Assembly (NCBI GenBank): GCA_947561585.1
Contig: CANNZV010002526.1
Location: forward strand, 30,951-94,950
DNA from: Caprella mutica
Taxonomy: Eukaryota > Arthropoda > Malacostraca > Amphipoda > Caprellidae
Length of the DNA stretch: 64,000 bases
Direction of reading: 5' to 3'
The notes beneath the pieces are model-generated. The model had not been told where the DNA came from. It was given only the letters and a program-made list of their open reading frames with translations, and made no database searches. Positions 22,511 to 33,895 of the stretch are shown here, one piece after another. Numbering within the stretch: position 1 is the stretch's first letter; each line of letters opens with the position of its first letter. Position numbers and translations under genes: made by a program.

Positions 22511-22715
22511 AGCTAAGTTACGAGTTATTGGACAATTCACTTGTTCGATCATAAAAGAAAAAATATAATTAGACATTTCAACTGGTTATTTTAATTGGTA
22601 TCCATGATACCTGCAGGTATCATGGATACCAATTAAAATAACCAGCTGAAATGTCTAATTATATATTATTATATTTTATGATTCTAAATGTGAAATTGTA
22701 CGATAAACATATTAC
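22511..22715. mobile_element. Hairpin MITE family M1, copy F, with long perfect inner palindrome
   Basis: The left end is AGCTAAGTTACGAGTTATTG. The centre reads TAGACATTTCAACTGGTTAT...GGTATCCATGATACCTGCAG, mirrored by CAGGTATCATGGATACC...ATAACCAGCTGAAATGTCTA, an almost perfect palindrome. The right terminal arm is diverged. Confidence 0.8.
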
Positions 22716-23865
22716 AGTAAATATCTTATTCGCAAGTTTTTGTTAGATTAAATAATTTGACGGTTATAAGCTATTTCGATTACCAAATATATCGGTATTA
22801 TTTAATAGTTACTTTAATGCACTTCATTTTGTATTTAATTTATTTTAATCGTACTGGTGTACCTTCAATTAGCAGTATTATCTTCTTTGCTAAGGTAATG
22901 TAAACATACAGAGAGAAAGGAAGGAAGGTGGTTTTTCTAAGAGCTAATGTACCTCTCTCTAAATATGATAGCCTTTTCGCCCAGTCCACTCAGCATTCTA
23001 AGTTTTTGTAACCATGGCCTCTTTTTGAATTCTAACCCCGAGAGGAACTCATTGGGTTACGAAGAGGTGGAACATAAGAGTTGGTAGGATAGTGAAAAAG
23101 TCTTAGATTGTACTGTAAGGAAAATTTCAAAAAGGGGAAAAAGAAAATTCCGTTTAATTTTCTATTAAGTACGTTTAAAAAATTTAAAATCATATTTATA
23201 AGTCTACATATTCGCCTTATATAATATCTGAAACTTAAAGTAGAATTCGCTTCTTGAGCATACATTTCTCTAGGTAGCTCTTTCCTTTCATATTTTCTTG
23301 AGAATATTATTCATGCAGCTCCATAATTGATTATGCACACACTGTGCCGGTGTTCTTTTTTATCACAGAAAGCTGCATTAACTTTCTCGGTTAGAGTTTA
23401 TTTAGTGTGTCGTTGGTAATGGCCATTGCTGGCAAGAGTCTCGGGTGATAAATAAAGCCGCTGGAGTTTTGATAAGACTGACCACCACCTCGCCATTATT
23501 CACAACTGTCGGATAAATCTCTCAAGAAATTATTATTGCTCATGCTTATTTGATAGTGTGCCACTGGTGTTATTTATGCGGGGCTCACGCTTGTGAAAAA
23601 TGAAAATAAATGTTGTTGTAAATGATAGATTTTATTGTAGAATTCTAGAACAGTTGTTTAGAACTGTACCTTCTAGCTTCTACAGTTGCCTGTATACCTT
23701 CATACCGTTAGCTAGAGCTTACCTGTATCTTCTACAGATGCCTGTATAGTGTATACCTCTCCAATCTAGAGGATGTTCCCTAGTTTTGTCCCATGCTTCA
23801 CTGTATAGTAGCTTCATAGCGAGTCTTGAATACCAAAGAGATTGCCTCTCTTTTCCATGGCTTAC
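22716..23865. other. Single-copy-looking interval, no gene seen
   Basis: The stretch 23280-23600 is less AT-biased and non-repetitive, with GATAA, TGACC and E-box words, and could be conserved non-coding DNA. No exon can be supported. Confidence 0.3.
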
Positions 23866-25075
23866 TTTCCAACATTGATGTATGGCCAATGTTTAGCTGT
23901 ACTGCTTTGCAACATTGATGTATGGCCAATGTTTAGCTGTACTGCTTTGCAACATTGATGTATGGCCAATGTTTAGCTGTAGAGGTACTGCTTTGCAACA
24001 TTGATGTATGGCCAATGTTTAGCTGTAGAGGTACTGCTTTGCAACATTGATGTATGGCCAATGTTTAGCTGTAGAGGTACTGCTTTGCAACATTGATGTA
24101 TGGCCAATGTTTAGCTGTAGAGGTACTGCTTTGCAACATTGATGTGTGGCTAATGTTTAGCTGTACTGCTTTGCAACATTGATGTATGGCCAATGTTTAG
24201 CTGTACTGCTTTGCAACATTGATGTAAGGCATATGTTTAGCTGTACTGCTTTCCAACATTGATGTATGGCCAATATTTAGCTGTACTGCTTTGCAACATT
24301 GATCTATGGCCAATATTTAGCTGTACTGCTTTGTAACATTGATGTATGGCTAATGTTTAGCTGTACTGCTTTGCAACATTGATGTATGGCCAATATTTAG
24401 CTGTACTGCTTTGCAACATTGATGTATTGCTAATGTTTAGCTGTACTGCTTTGCAACATTGATGTATGGCCAATATTTAGCTGTACTGCTTTGCAACATT
24501 GATGTATGGCTAATGTTTAGCTGTACTGCTTTGCAACATTGATGTATGGCCAATATTTAGCTGTATTGCTTTGCAACATTGATGTATTGCCAATGTTTAG
24601 ATGTAGAGGTACTGCTTTGCAACATTGATGTATTGCCAATCTTTAGCTGTAGAGGTACTGCTTTGCAACATTGATGTATTGCCAATGTTCAGCTGTAGAG
24701 GCTTTGCAACATTGATGTATTGCCAATGTTTAGCTGTAGAGGTACTGCTTTGCAACATTGATGTATTGCCAATCTTTAGCTGTAGAGGTACTGCTTTGCA
24801 ACATTGATGTATTGCCAATGTTTAGATGTAGAGGTACTGCTTTGCAACATTGATGTATTGCCAATCTTTAGCTGTAGAGGTACTGCTTTGCAACATTGAT
24901 GTATTGCCAATCTTTAGCTGTAGAGGTATTGCTTTGCAACATTGATGTATAGCCAATGTTTAGCTGTAGAGGTACTGCTGTGCAACATTGATGTATAGCC
25001 AATGTTTAGCTGTAGAGGTACTGCTTTGCAACATTGATGTATAGCCAATGTTTAGCTGTAGAGGTACTGCTTTGC
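23866..25075. repeat. 40/46-bp minisatellite, about 28 copies
   Basis: The core is GCTTTGCAACATTGATGTAT then GGCCAATGTTTAGCTGTACT. A 6-bp insertion AGAGGT gives a 46-bp form. Short and long forms occur in blocks (40, then 46, then 40, then 46) and GGCCAAT changes to TGCCAAT and AGCCAAT towards the right, recording successive amplifications. Confidence 0.97.
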
Positions 25076-25099
25076 TGGTTTCCAAGCAGCGTAGGTGAA

Positions 25100-25275
25100 A
25101 TATTATTTAACTAGAAAGGGCACTCTAAGAGCGCTCTTTCGCTGCTTCAATCGATTTTGACCTCTTCGTGACCTTGACCTTTGACCTGATTGCTCCAAAA
25201 ATCTTTTCAAATGGTTCCTGAGTAATGACCAATCGTCCCACAAAATTTCAGGCAATGAGTTTTTCAATTCACTAT
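25100..25275 (-). mobile_element. Truncated copy of the GGTCA-rich element, opposite orientation
   Basis: It begins AACTAGAAAGGGCACTCTAA and continues TCGTGACCTTGACCTTTGAC, CTGATTGCTCCAAAAATC and ATGACCAATCGTCCCAC. These are the reverse complements of parts of 18660-19190, including its end. Only one internal unit remains. Confidence 0.65.
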
Positions 25276-25569
25276 TGACTTAATATTGAACACTCGGGTA
25301 AATAAAAATTTACAATAGAAGATCAGGGTTTCCTTCAATTCAACACATTTTTTAATTTTTTATTATTTTTTACAACTCAATGAAATTGTTCGTCCTCGTG
25401 ATTTCAACTTAAATTTATATTCTCGTGTAAATTTATTTTTGACTGTAAATATTTGCAATAATGGAGTTGTTAATTAAATTGGCAAAGTGGCCGTGCACTC
25501 AATTAGACCGCCACTCAATTCACTTATTTTGTCAATCACTGATACCTCTTGAGTGTTATTACACCCTCG
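25276..25569. other. AT-rich interval, no gene seen
   Basis: No ORF, array or transposon end that I can support. Confidence 0.35.
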
Positions 25570-26035
25570 ATACAGTGACTCTCTCGATACAGTGACTCTC
25601 TCGATACAGTGACTCTCGATACTGTGACTCTCTTGATACTGTGACTCTCTTGATACTGTGACTCTCTTGATACTGTGACTCTCTCGATACTGTGACTCTC
25701 TCGATACAGTGACTCTCTCGATACAGTGACTCTCGATACTGTGACTCTCTTGATACTGTGACTCTCTTGATACTGTGACTCTCTTGATACTGTGACTCTC
25801 TCGATACTGTGACTCTCTCGATACTGTGACTCTCTCGATACTGTGACTCTCTCGATACAGTGACTCTCGATAATGTGACTCTCTTGATACTGTGACTCTC
25901 TTGATACTGTGACTCTCTCGATACTGTGACTCTCTCGATACAGTGACTATCTCGATACAGTGACTATCTCGATACAGTGACTTTCTCGATACAGTGACTT
26001 TCTCGATTCTGTGACTCTCTCGATACTGTGACTAC
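25570..26035. repeat. 17-bp minisatellite with higher-order structure
   Basis: The unit is CTCTCGATACAGTGACT, with C/T and A/T variants. A shortened unit (GACTCTCGATA) marks positions near 25611, 25728 and 25862. The spacings of 117 and 134 bp equal one 15-bp unit plus six or seven 17-bp units, with TTGATACTG variants following each marker. Confidence 0.95.
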
Positions 26036-26520
26036 CGTTTTACTTTTCACTTACTAACAATAATATCCAAATAGAAATTGGGTGAAGATATCAATACATC
26101 TTATAAAGATAAACTTCCACTTTTTACTTTCCTCTAACAAAAACTAACTTTTCGTTCCCTTTTTATTTAATTCCACGTTTTCTATGCACTGATTTCTAAA
26201 GATCCATTTTATCATTTCCTAATTTGAAGTTGAAATATCTTCAGCTGTCAGCTAAATATGTTTACGTCAAATTCCACGGGAATATTATCCATATTCTAGA
26301 GTGTGCTCTGGGAATAAGGTGAGCTACTGCAGCTCTACCTGCAACACTTCAATGCAGTTCTAATTAAAATGTGGTGCTTTAGATGCGTGAGTAATGAGTT
26401 GTTTCATTAGAAGTCAAGTCGTTTATTATGCAGATCATCTTGTGACGTCACACACTCGATTGCTATGATTGATCACTTTTAAAGCCAGCTGTGATAAATG
26501 AGGCCTATGGTAACAGGAAT
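26036..26520. other. Possible cis-regulatory segment
   Basis: Non-repetitive. Near 26443-26490 are a perfect CRE (TGACGTCA), an Exd/Hox-like TGATTGATCA and an E-box CAGCTG within about 50 bp. Clustering of established motif types suggests an enhancer, but conservation is untested. Confidence 0.25.
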
Positions 26521-26521
26521 A

Positions 26522-26850
26522 CGGTGGTAATGATGTGGGAATACCTAGGGTGGGAATGATGTGGGAATACCTTGGGTGGGAATGATGTGGGAATACCTAG
26601 GGTGGAAATGATGTGGGAATACCTAGGGTGGGAATGATGTGGGAATACCTAGGGTGGGAATGATGTGGGAATACCTAGGTTGGGAATATGGTGGGTATGA
26701 TGTGGGAATACCTAGGGTGGGAATGATGTGGGAATACCTAGGGTGGAAATGATGTGGGAATACCTAGGGTGGGAATGATGTGGGAATACCTAGGGTGGGA
26801 ATATGGTGGTAATGATGTGGGAATACCTAGGGTGGGAATACGGTGGTCCA
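26522..26850. repeat. 27-bp G-rich tandem repeat, about 12 copies
   Basis: Units of GGGTGGGAATGATGTGGGAA followed by TACCTAG, with occasional ATATGGTGGT insertions. Confidence 0.95.
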
Positions 26851-26964
26851 CATTATTTTCCTAATATTTTCGTTATTTTTTAGCGTCACTCCAAACAAAC
26901 GATCGCTGTTTTTTCATTCCCAAGTTTTTGAAGTACATCCGTCATCGTCACCGTATCTACCGAA

Positions 26965-27378
26965 CGCATGAATGCTGTCATCAATCACATGAATGCTGTC
27001 ACCAATCACATGAATGCTGTCACCAATCACATGAATGCTGTCACCAATCACATGAATGCTGTCACCAATCACATGAATGCTGTCACCAATCACATGAATG
27101 CTGTCACCAATCACATGAATGCTGTCACCAATCACATGAATGCTGTCACCAATCACATGAATGCTGTCACCAATCACATGAATGCTGTCACCAATCACAT
27201 GAATGCTGTCACCAATCACATGAATGCTGTCACCAATCACATGAATGCTGTCACCAATCACATGAATGCTGTCACCAATCACATGAATGCTGTCACCAAT
27301 CACATGAATGCTGTCACCAATCACATGAATGCTGTCACCAATCACATGAATGCTGTCACCAATCACATGAATGCTGTC
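26965..27378. repeat. 21-bp minisatellite, about 20 nearly identical copies
   Basis: CACCAATCACATGAATGCTG+T repeats with essentially no variation after the first copy (ATCAATCAC). With a period of 7 codons it is open in several frames on both strands; these ORFs are not genes. The uniformity indicates recent expansion. Confidence 0.97.
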
Positions 27379-27994
27379 TTTTTCCCAATTGACAGTCTCT
27401 GTCTTCCTATCCACAAAAAACTTCCAATCTTTAAATATTTCATAGAATAATTCTCACAACTCTCTGTCGCCTTTGGTTGCAATGAATTAAATCTATTCGT
27501 AGGTATCATGAATAACAATTTAAATAATAATTATATACTTGTTCTTACATTATCGAAAATGTGGATATGTCCGATTACTATGTATAGTGATAATAAAATG
27601 AAATTGTTATTTTATGCTATGTACTTTACCCACAAATTTCTGAACAATTAACTTTTTTCTTTAAATTAATGTAGCTGTTACTGTAACAAACACAAGCTAC
27701 CAATTCTAGAGCTGCATTTGTCTCTCTGTGAAGATCTCTTCTAAATACCTTTTTAATAATATCTTGTTCACTGCATATCCCATACTATTTACGATGCGAA
27801 GTGCATAGAGTAAGATGCATAGGTAGTAAATATCTCCAGGGTATCACAAAGTGCATTCATCTGCACTAGTATTGCACCCATTCCATCTAAACGCTCCGTT
27901 ATTTGGACAGGGGCAATATGGACGGTCATTTTTGCACCACTGGAAGGGAAAACAGTTGGAAGAGATCCAAAGGCAGTCCTTAAGACTACTTTAG
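27379..27994. other. AT-rich interval with an MITE remnant
   Basis: Apart from the M1 remnant at 27495-27585, no gene or element is supported. Confidence 0.35.
27495..27585. mobile_element. M1 hairpin element, right-half remnant (copy G)
   Basis: GTAGGTATCATGAATAACAATTTAAATAATAATTATATA, then TTCTTACATTATCGAAAATGTGGAtatGTCCGAT correspond to the interior palindrome and right arm of M1. The left arm and terminal AACTTACCCTA are missing. Confidence 0.55.
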
Positions 27995-28650
27995 ACTTAT
28001 GCAGGACTACTGTAGAGCCATGTAGGACTACTGAAGAGCCATGTAGGACTACTGAAGAGCCATGTAGGACTACTGTAGAGCCATGTAGGACTACTGAAGA
28101 GCCATGTAGGACTACTGAAGAGCCATGTAGGACTACTGTAAAGCCATGTAGGACTACTGTAGAGCCATGTAGGACTACTGAAGAGCCATGTAGGACTACT
28201 GAAGAGCCATGTAGGACTACTGTAGAGCCATGTAGGACTGCTGAAGAGCCATGTAGGACTACTGAAGAGCCATGTAGGACTACTGTAGAACCATGTAGGA
28301 CTTCTGTAGAGCCATGTAGGACTTCTGTAGAGCCATGTAGGACTGCTGTAGAACCATGTAGGACTACTGTAGAGCCATGTAGGACTACTGCACAGCCATG
28401 TAGGACTACTGAAGAGCCATGTAGGACTACTGCACAGCCATGTAGGACTACTGCACAGCCATGTAGGACTACTGAAGAGCCATGTAGGACTACTGTAGAG
28501 CCATGTAGGACTACTGTAGAGCCATGTAGGACTGCTGTAGAATCATGTAGGACTTCTATAGAACCATGTAGGACTTCTGTAGAGCCATGTAGGACTACTG
28601 TAGAGTAGGACTACTGTAGAGCCATGTAGTCTATGTAGGCATGCTGCAGG
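27995..28650. repeat. 21-bp minisatellite, about 31 copies
   Basis: The unit is GTAGGACTACTGTAGAGCCA+T, with GAAGAG, CACAG, TTCTG and GCTG variants that recur in blocks. Confidence 0.96.
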
Positions 28651-29104
28651 ACCATGTAGTCTATGTAGGGCATTTATTTTATCCAATTAACGAATTGTAG
28701 AAATATTATCATACATAATGAATATAACATAAAGCAACATTGGACATTAATGTGTTGTATAATATACATTTCATTTATATTTCATGTAAGTAAATTGAAA
28801 TGTTATTTTTAATGTGATGTATGACAGTAATTAAATTGTCATTTAGCATTGTAATCATCGTAATTATAGCAGCAAAGAGCTGTCACTAAGTATAATTAGC
28901 TCCATTATAACATCATACTTTGCATGGCTACTTGCAGTGTATAATGGCACTGCTCACCAGAGCTAATGCTACAGTTTTAACCTCAATGTTATTATCTGAT
29001 GTTATCTAATTAATTAAAGATTAGTTAAAATATAAAACCATTTGTCGTATGACAGTGGAATATTTTATTGCAGACTGTTTCACTCTTATTATCACTCTTT
29101 GCAT
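28651..29104. other. AT-rich interval with dense homeodomain-type words
   Basis: Between 28840 and 28990 TAATCATCGTAATTATAGC, AGTATAATTAGC and ATTATAA cluster. Possible regulatory DNA. No gene is seen. Confidence 0.25.
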
Positions 29105-30022
29105 CACTATCTCTGTATCACTCACTGTATCTCTGTATCACTTCACTACATCTCTGTATCACTCACTGTATCTCTGTATCACTCACTGTATCTCTGTATC
29201 ACTCACTGTATCTCTGTATCACTCACTGCATCTCTGTATCACTCACTGCATCTCTGTATCACTCACTGCATCTCAGTATCACTCACTGTATCTCTGTATC
29301 ACTCACTGTATCTCTGTATCACTCACTGTATCTCAGTATCACTCACTGTATCTCTGTATCACTCACTGTATCTCTGTATCACTCACTGTATCTCTGTATC
29401 ACTCACTGTATCTCTGTATCACTCACTGCATCTCTGTATCACTCACTGTATCTCTGTATCACTCACTGCATCTCTGTATCACTCACTGCATCTCAGTATC
29501 ACTCACTGTATCTCAGTATCACTCACTGTATCTCTGTATCACTCACTGTATCTCTGTTTCACTCACTACATCTCTGTATCACTCACTGTATCTCAGTATC
29601 ACTCACTGTATCTCTGTATCACTCACTGTATCTCTGTATCACTTCACTACATCTCTGTATCACTCACTGTATCTCTGTATCACTCACTGTATCTCTGTAT
29701 CACTCACTGCATCTCTGTATCACTCACTGCATCTCTGTATCACTCGCTGCATCTCAGTATCACTCACTGTATCTCTGTATCACTCACTGTATCTCTGGAT
29801 CACTCACTGTATCTCTGTTTCACTCACTACATCTCTGTATCACTCACTGTATCTCAGTATCACTCACTGTATCTCTGTATCACTCTCTGCATCTCTGTAT
29901 CACTCACTGTATCTCTGTATCACTCACTGCATCTCTGTATCACTCACTGCATCTCTGTATCACTCACTGTATCTCTGTATCACTCACTGTATCTCTGTAT
30001 CACTCTCTGCATCTCTGTATCA
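29105..30022. repeat. 20-bp minisatellite, about 46 copies, with long-range block duplication
   Basis: The unit is ACTCACTGTATCTCTGTATC. Rare variants recur together: TCTCTGTTTCACTCACTACA at 29551 and 29812, and CACTTCACTACATC near 29131 and 29640. Three overlapping plus-strand ORFs of about 340-360 codons are translations of the array. Confidence 0.97.
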
Positions 30023-30156
30023 TGTACTTCACAGTTCTCCAAGTGGGTCAATTGGTGCAAGTTTCAGTGCAAGTTGCGCCAGTCTAAATTATTAGGTCAT
30101 TTGTCAGTGAAGACTTTGCCCAAATTGTGATATCTTCAGTGAACTATTTCACCATA

Positions 30157-31282
30157 GAGACATGTCTCTGTACTGACATGTCTCTGTGCTGTCATGTCTC
30201 TGTACTGACATGTCTCTGTAGTGACATGTCTCTGTACTGTCATGTCTCTGTACTGTCATGTCTCTGTACTGACATGTCTCTGTGCTGACATGTCTCTGTG
30301 CTGACATGTCTCTGTGCTGACATGTCTCTGCACTGACATGTCTCTGTACTGACATGTCTCTGTACTGACATGTATCTGTACTGACATGTATCTGTAGTGA
30401 CATGTCTCTGTACTGACATGTCTCTGTACTGACATGTCTCTGTACTGACATGCCTCTGCACTGACATGTATCTGTACTGACATGTATCTGTAGTGACATG
30501 TATCTGTAGTGACATGTATCTGTAGTGACATGTCTCTGTACTGACATGTCTCTGTACTGACATGTCTCTGTACTGACATGTCTCTGTACTGACATGTCTC
30601 TGTACTGACATGTCTCTGTACTGACATGTCTCTGTACTGACATGTCTCTGTACTGACATGTCTCTGTACTGACATGTCTCTGTAGTGACATGTCTCTGTA
30701 GTGACATGTCTCTGTACTGACATGTCTCTGTACTGACATGTCTCTGTACTGACATGTCTCTGTACTGACATGTCTCTGTACTGACATGTCTCTGTGCTGT
30801 CATGTCTCTGTGCTGTCATGTCTCTGTAGTGACATGTCTCTGTACTGACATGTCTCTGTACTGACATGTCTCTGTACTGACATGTCTCTGTACTGACATG
30901 TCTCTGTGCTGACATGTCTCTGTGCTGACATGTCTCTGTGCTGTCATGTCTCTGTGCTGTCATGTCTCTGTACTGACATGTATCTGTAGTGACATGTCTC
31001 TGTACTGACATGTCTCTGTACTGACATGTCTCTGTACTGACATGTCTCTGTACTGACATGTCTCTGTGCTGACATGTATCTGTAGTGACATGTCTCTGTA
31101 CTGACATGTCTCTGTACTGACATGTCTCTGTACTGACATGTCTCTGTACTGACATGTCTCTGTGCTGTCATGTCTCTGTGCTGACATGTCTCTGTGCTGA
31201 CATGTCTCTGTGCTGACATGTCTCTGCACTGACATGTCTCTGCACTGACATGTCTCTGTGCTGACATGTCTCTGCACTGACA
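30157..31282. repeat. 16-bp minisatellite, about 70 copies, each with the palindrome GACATGTC
   Basis: The unit is CTGTACTGACATGTCT, with variation confined mostly to TACTGA/TGCTGT/TAGTGA and CTCTG/ATCTG. The core GACATGTC is self-complementary. Minus-strand ORFs of up to 299 codons come from the repeat only. Confidence 0.97.
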
Positions 31283-31516
31283 TGTTTTCCATTGTCCGTT
31301 TTCTGACCATTAGTGCAGGCTGCACCATTTGTGCAGACCACCCATCAATAAAATAGTTGTTATATTCACAAAAATGAATAAAACTTCACAAAATACATCT
31401 GTGGATGGACCAAAAAGTTCAATTAACAAAATGATACTTGGAAGAAAACTCTACCTTCAATAGTTGTTGAAATATACGAATTAGAATATAGTTAATTTTT
31501 TGTGAGTCACCCTGTA
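31283..31516 (-). mobile_element. One end of a probable Tc1/mariner-type element
   Basis: On the minus strand the sequence begins at a TA with CAGGGTGACTCACAAAAAAT, a typical IS630/Tc1-like terminal repeat, and runs leftward for about 230 bp without coding capacity. The opposite terminus is not found; the 16-bp array begins where it might have been. The 24-bp array begins exactly at the CTGTACAGC terminus. Confidence 0.4.
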
Positions 31517-32645
31517 CAGCATTGTTGGTGTATCATTGTACAGCATTATTGGTGTATCATTGTACAGCATTGTTGGTTCATCATTGTACAGCATTATTGG
31601 TGTATCATTGTACAGCATTGTTGGTGTATTATTGTACAGTATTGTTGGTGTATCATTGTACAGCATTGTTGGTGTATTATTGTACAGCATTGTTGGTGTA
31701 TCATTGTACAGCATTGTTGGTGTATTATTGTACAGCATTGTTGGTGTATCATTGTACAGCATTGTTGGTGTATCATTGTACAGCATTGTTGGTGTATCAT
31801 TGTACAGCATTGTTGGTGTATCATTGTACAGCATTGTTGGTTCATCATTGTACAGCATTATTGGTGTATCATTGTACAGCATTGTTGGTGTATCATTGTA
31901 CAGCATTGTTGGTGTATCATTGTACAGCATTGTTGGTGTATCATTGTACAGCATTGTTGGTGTATCATTGTACAGCATTGTTGGTGTATCATTGTACAGC
32001 ATTGTTGGTGTATCATTGTACAGCATTGTTGGTGTATCATTGTACAGCATTGTTGGTGTATCATTGTACAGCATTGTTGGTGTATCATTGTACAGCATTG
32101 TTGGTGTATCATTGTACAGCATTGTTGGTGTATCATTGTACAGCGTTGTTGGTGGATAATTGTACAGCGTTGTTGGTGTATCATTGTACAGCATTGTTGG
32201 TGTATCATTGTACTGCATTGTTGGTGTATCATTGTACAGCATTGTTGGTGTATCATTTTACAGCATTGTTGGTGTATCATTGTACATCATTGATGGTGTA
32301 TCATTGTACTGCATTGATGGTGTATCATTGTACAGCATTGTTGGTGTATCATTGTACAGCATTGTTGGTGTATCATTGTACAGCATTGTTGGTGTATCAT
32401 TGTACAGCATTGTTGGTGTATCATTGTACAGCATTGTTGGTGTATCATTGTACAGCATTGTTGGTGTATCATTGTACAGCATTGTTGCTGTATCATTGTA
32501 CAGCATTGTTGGTGTATCATTGTACAGCATTGTTGCTGTATCATTGTACAGCATTGTTGGTGTATCATTGTACAGCATTGTTGCTGTATCATTGTACAGC
32601 ATTGTTGGTGTATCATTGTACAGCATTGTTGGTGTATTATTGTTC
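31513..32645. repeat. 24-bp minisatellite, about 47 copies
   Basis: The unit is TACAGCATTGTTGGTGTATC plus ATTG, with TTCATC, TTATTG, TTGCTG and GATGG variants. It is open in all or nearly all frames on both strands, giving ORFs up to 396 codons that are not genes. It ends in the near-palindrome TTGTTCGATATATCCGAACA+A at about 32641-32661. Confidence 0.97.
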
Positions 32646-32699
32646 GATATATCCGAACAATATCCTAGTTTCTTTTCTATTTTTCTCTAACTGTTCCAA

Positions 32700-33685
32700 A
32701 CAATCACACTAGAGGAAAAATTCCATCGTGAAGTTTCTTAATCAAGAAATGGAGGCGAACTCTCCCTATCATCTTTTTCTTCAAAGAAGGACTAATCTCC
32801 CACGCTATTATCGTTCCAGTCGTTCGTCATCGTGCTCGTTTATTAATGTTCCACCAATTCTTGTGTCTAGGGTTCGAGTCCTTCTCTTAGCGAGGCTTAA
32901 CAGTATTAGTTAGTTATTGTAAGAGGCATGTAAAACTTGTATAGTTATGAAATATACTACTATTTAAACTTAGTTAACGTTGTGACATGCCCATATACGT
33001 ATACAGGCTTAATAGTTGTAGTCTGATAATATTCTTCTTTATATCGTTTAAAAAAAGTATATTTATTATAATTTAAAATATCATGTGCATGGTTTATTAT
33101 GCATCATCATACCTATTTTATTCTTCTCTTTAACTATTTCCTTCAACTGCTCTGTAATATTGACAGAGTAAATCAAATATTGGAAGCAAACTCCGTAGAG
33201 TTATTTCGCGAGTATTGCTATTTGACTAAGTTCACCGAGTCATTATTTTGAATGTGTCTTTTAAGTCAAATATGTGACTTTTATGTGAAATATTTTAATT
33301 CTCTGTCAAACAATTGACTTTTCTATCAAAACAAGACTTTTTTTATCAAATATTTTAATTATAAATTACCTATGAACTAAAGCAATTATTCGTCATATGA
33401 TCTGAACAATTACAATTTTTTTAAATTGTTGCTTCATGTTTATTCAATTGTCATTAAATTTCGCTTTCAATGTTTATCAATTCAGTTATTGCTTCGATAC
33501 TAGAAGTTATAAATAAAATAACCCCCCCCCCATTCTGTACCTACAGTTGTCTCTCTGTTGCAACTTTAAGTGGGTCATACGTTCTGGAAAACATGCTGCA
33601 TGCACCCCTGTCCCCCCCCCCTCCCCAAACCCTAATTGTAGCCGCTCTTTGACTCTCAAGTCACTTTGCTACGTCTGTATTGACT
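32700..33685. other. Interval with a Pol III B-box match, no gene seen
   Basis: GGTTCGAGTCC at 32871-32881 fits the tRNA B-box (GGTTCGANNCC), but no cloverleaf can be folded around it and no clear A box precedes it. It may be a tRNA-derived SINE relic. The remainder is AT-rich, with a C run near 33521-33531. Confidence 0.3.
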
Positions 33686-33895
33686 CTAGGGTAAGCTCTC
33701 AGTTGTCGATTGGTTCTATATTTTCGATCATGTAAAAGGAAAAACTTATAGTCAATGCCTTTTAACTTTTATTGTTATCCATAATACCTGTAGGTATCAT
33801 GGATACCAACTAAAATAAAAATAATAATTATTATATAATTTTTTCTTACGTGTCCGAAAATGTGGACCTGACCGATAATTAAGAACTTACCCTAT
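33686..33895. mobile_element. Hairpin MITE family M1, copy H
   Basis: The left end is CTAGGGTAAGCTCTCAGTTG and the right end TAATTAAGAACTTACCCTA. Inner arms TTTTCGATCATGTAAAAGG and CTTACGTGTCCGAAAATGTGG pair imperfectly. GGTATCATGGATACC lies in the interior. Confidence 0.8.

Noticed and set aside
26965..27378. Regular repeats resembling a CRISPR array
   Set aside because: Units are contiguous with no unique spacers, the host is eukaryotic and no cas genes exist.
29042..30130. Three plus-strand ORFs of about 340-360 codons rich in YHSLYLCITHC-type peptide
   Set aside because: All three frames are open over the same 20-bp satellite, as expected when a repeat lacks stop codons.
31481..32712. 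ORFs up to 396 codons on both strands
   Set aside because: A 24-bp array without stops in most frames; no domain, no splice context.
32800..32890. tRNA gene at the GGTTCGAGTCC B box
   Set aside because: No cloverleaf, acceptor stem or clear A box can be assembled around it.
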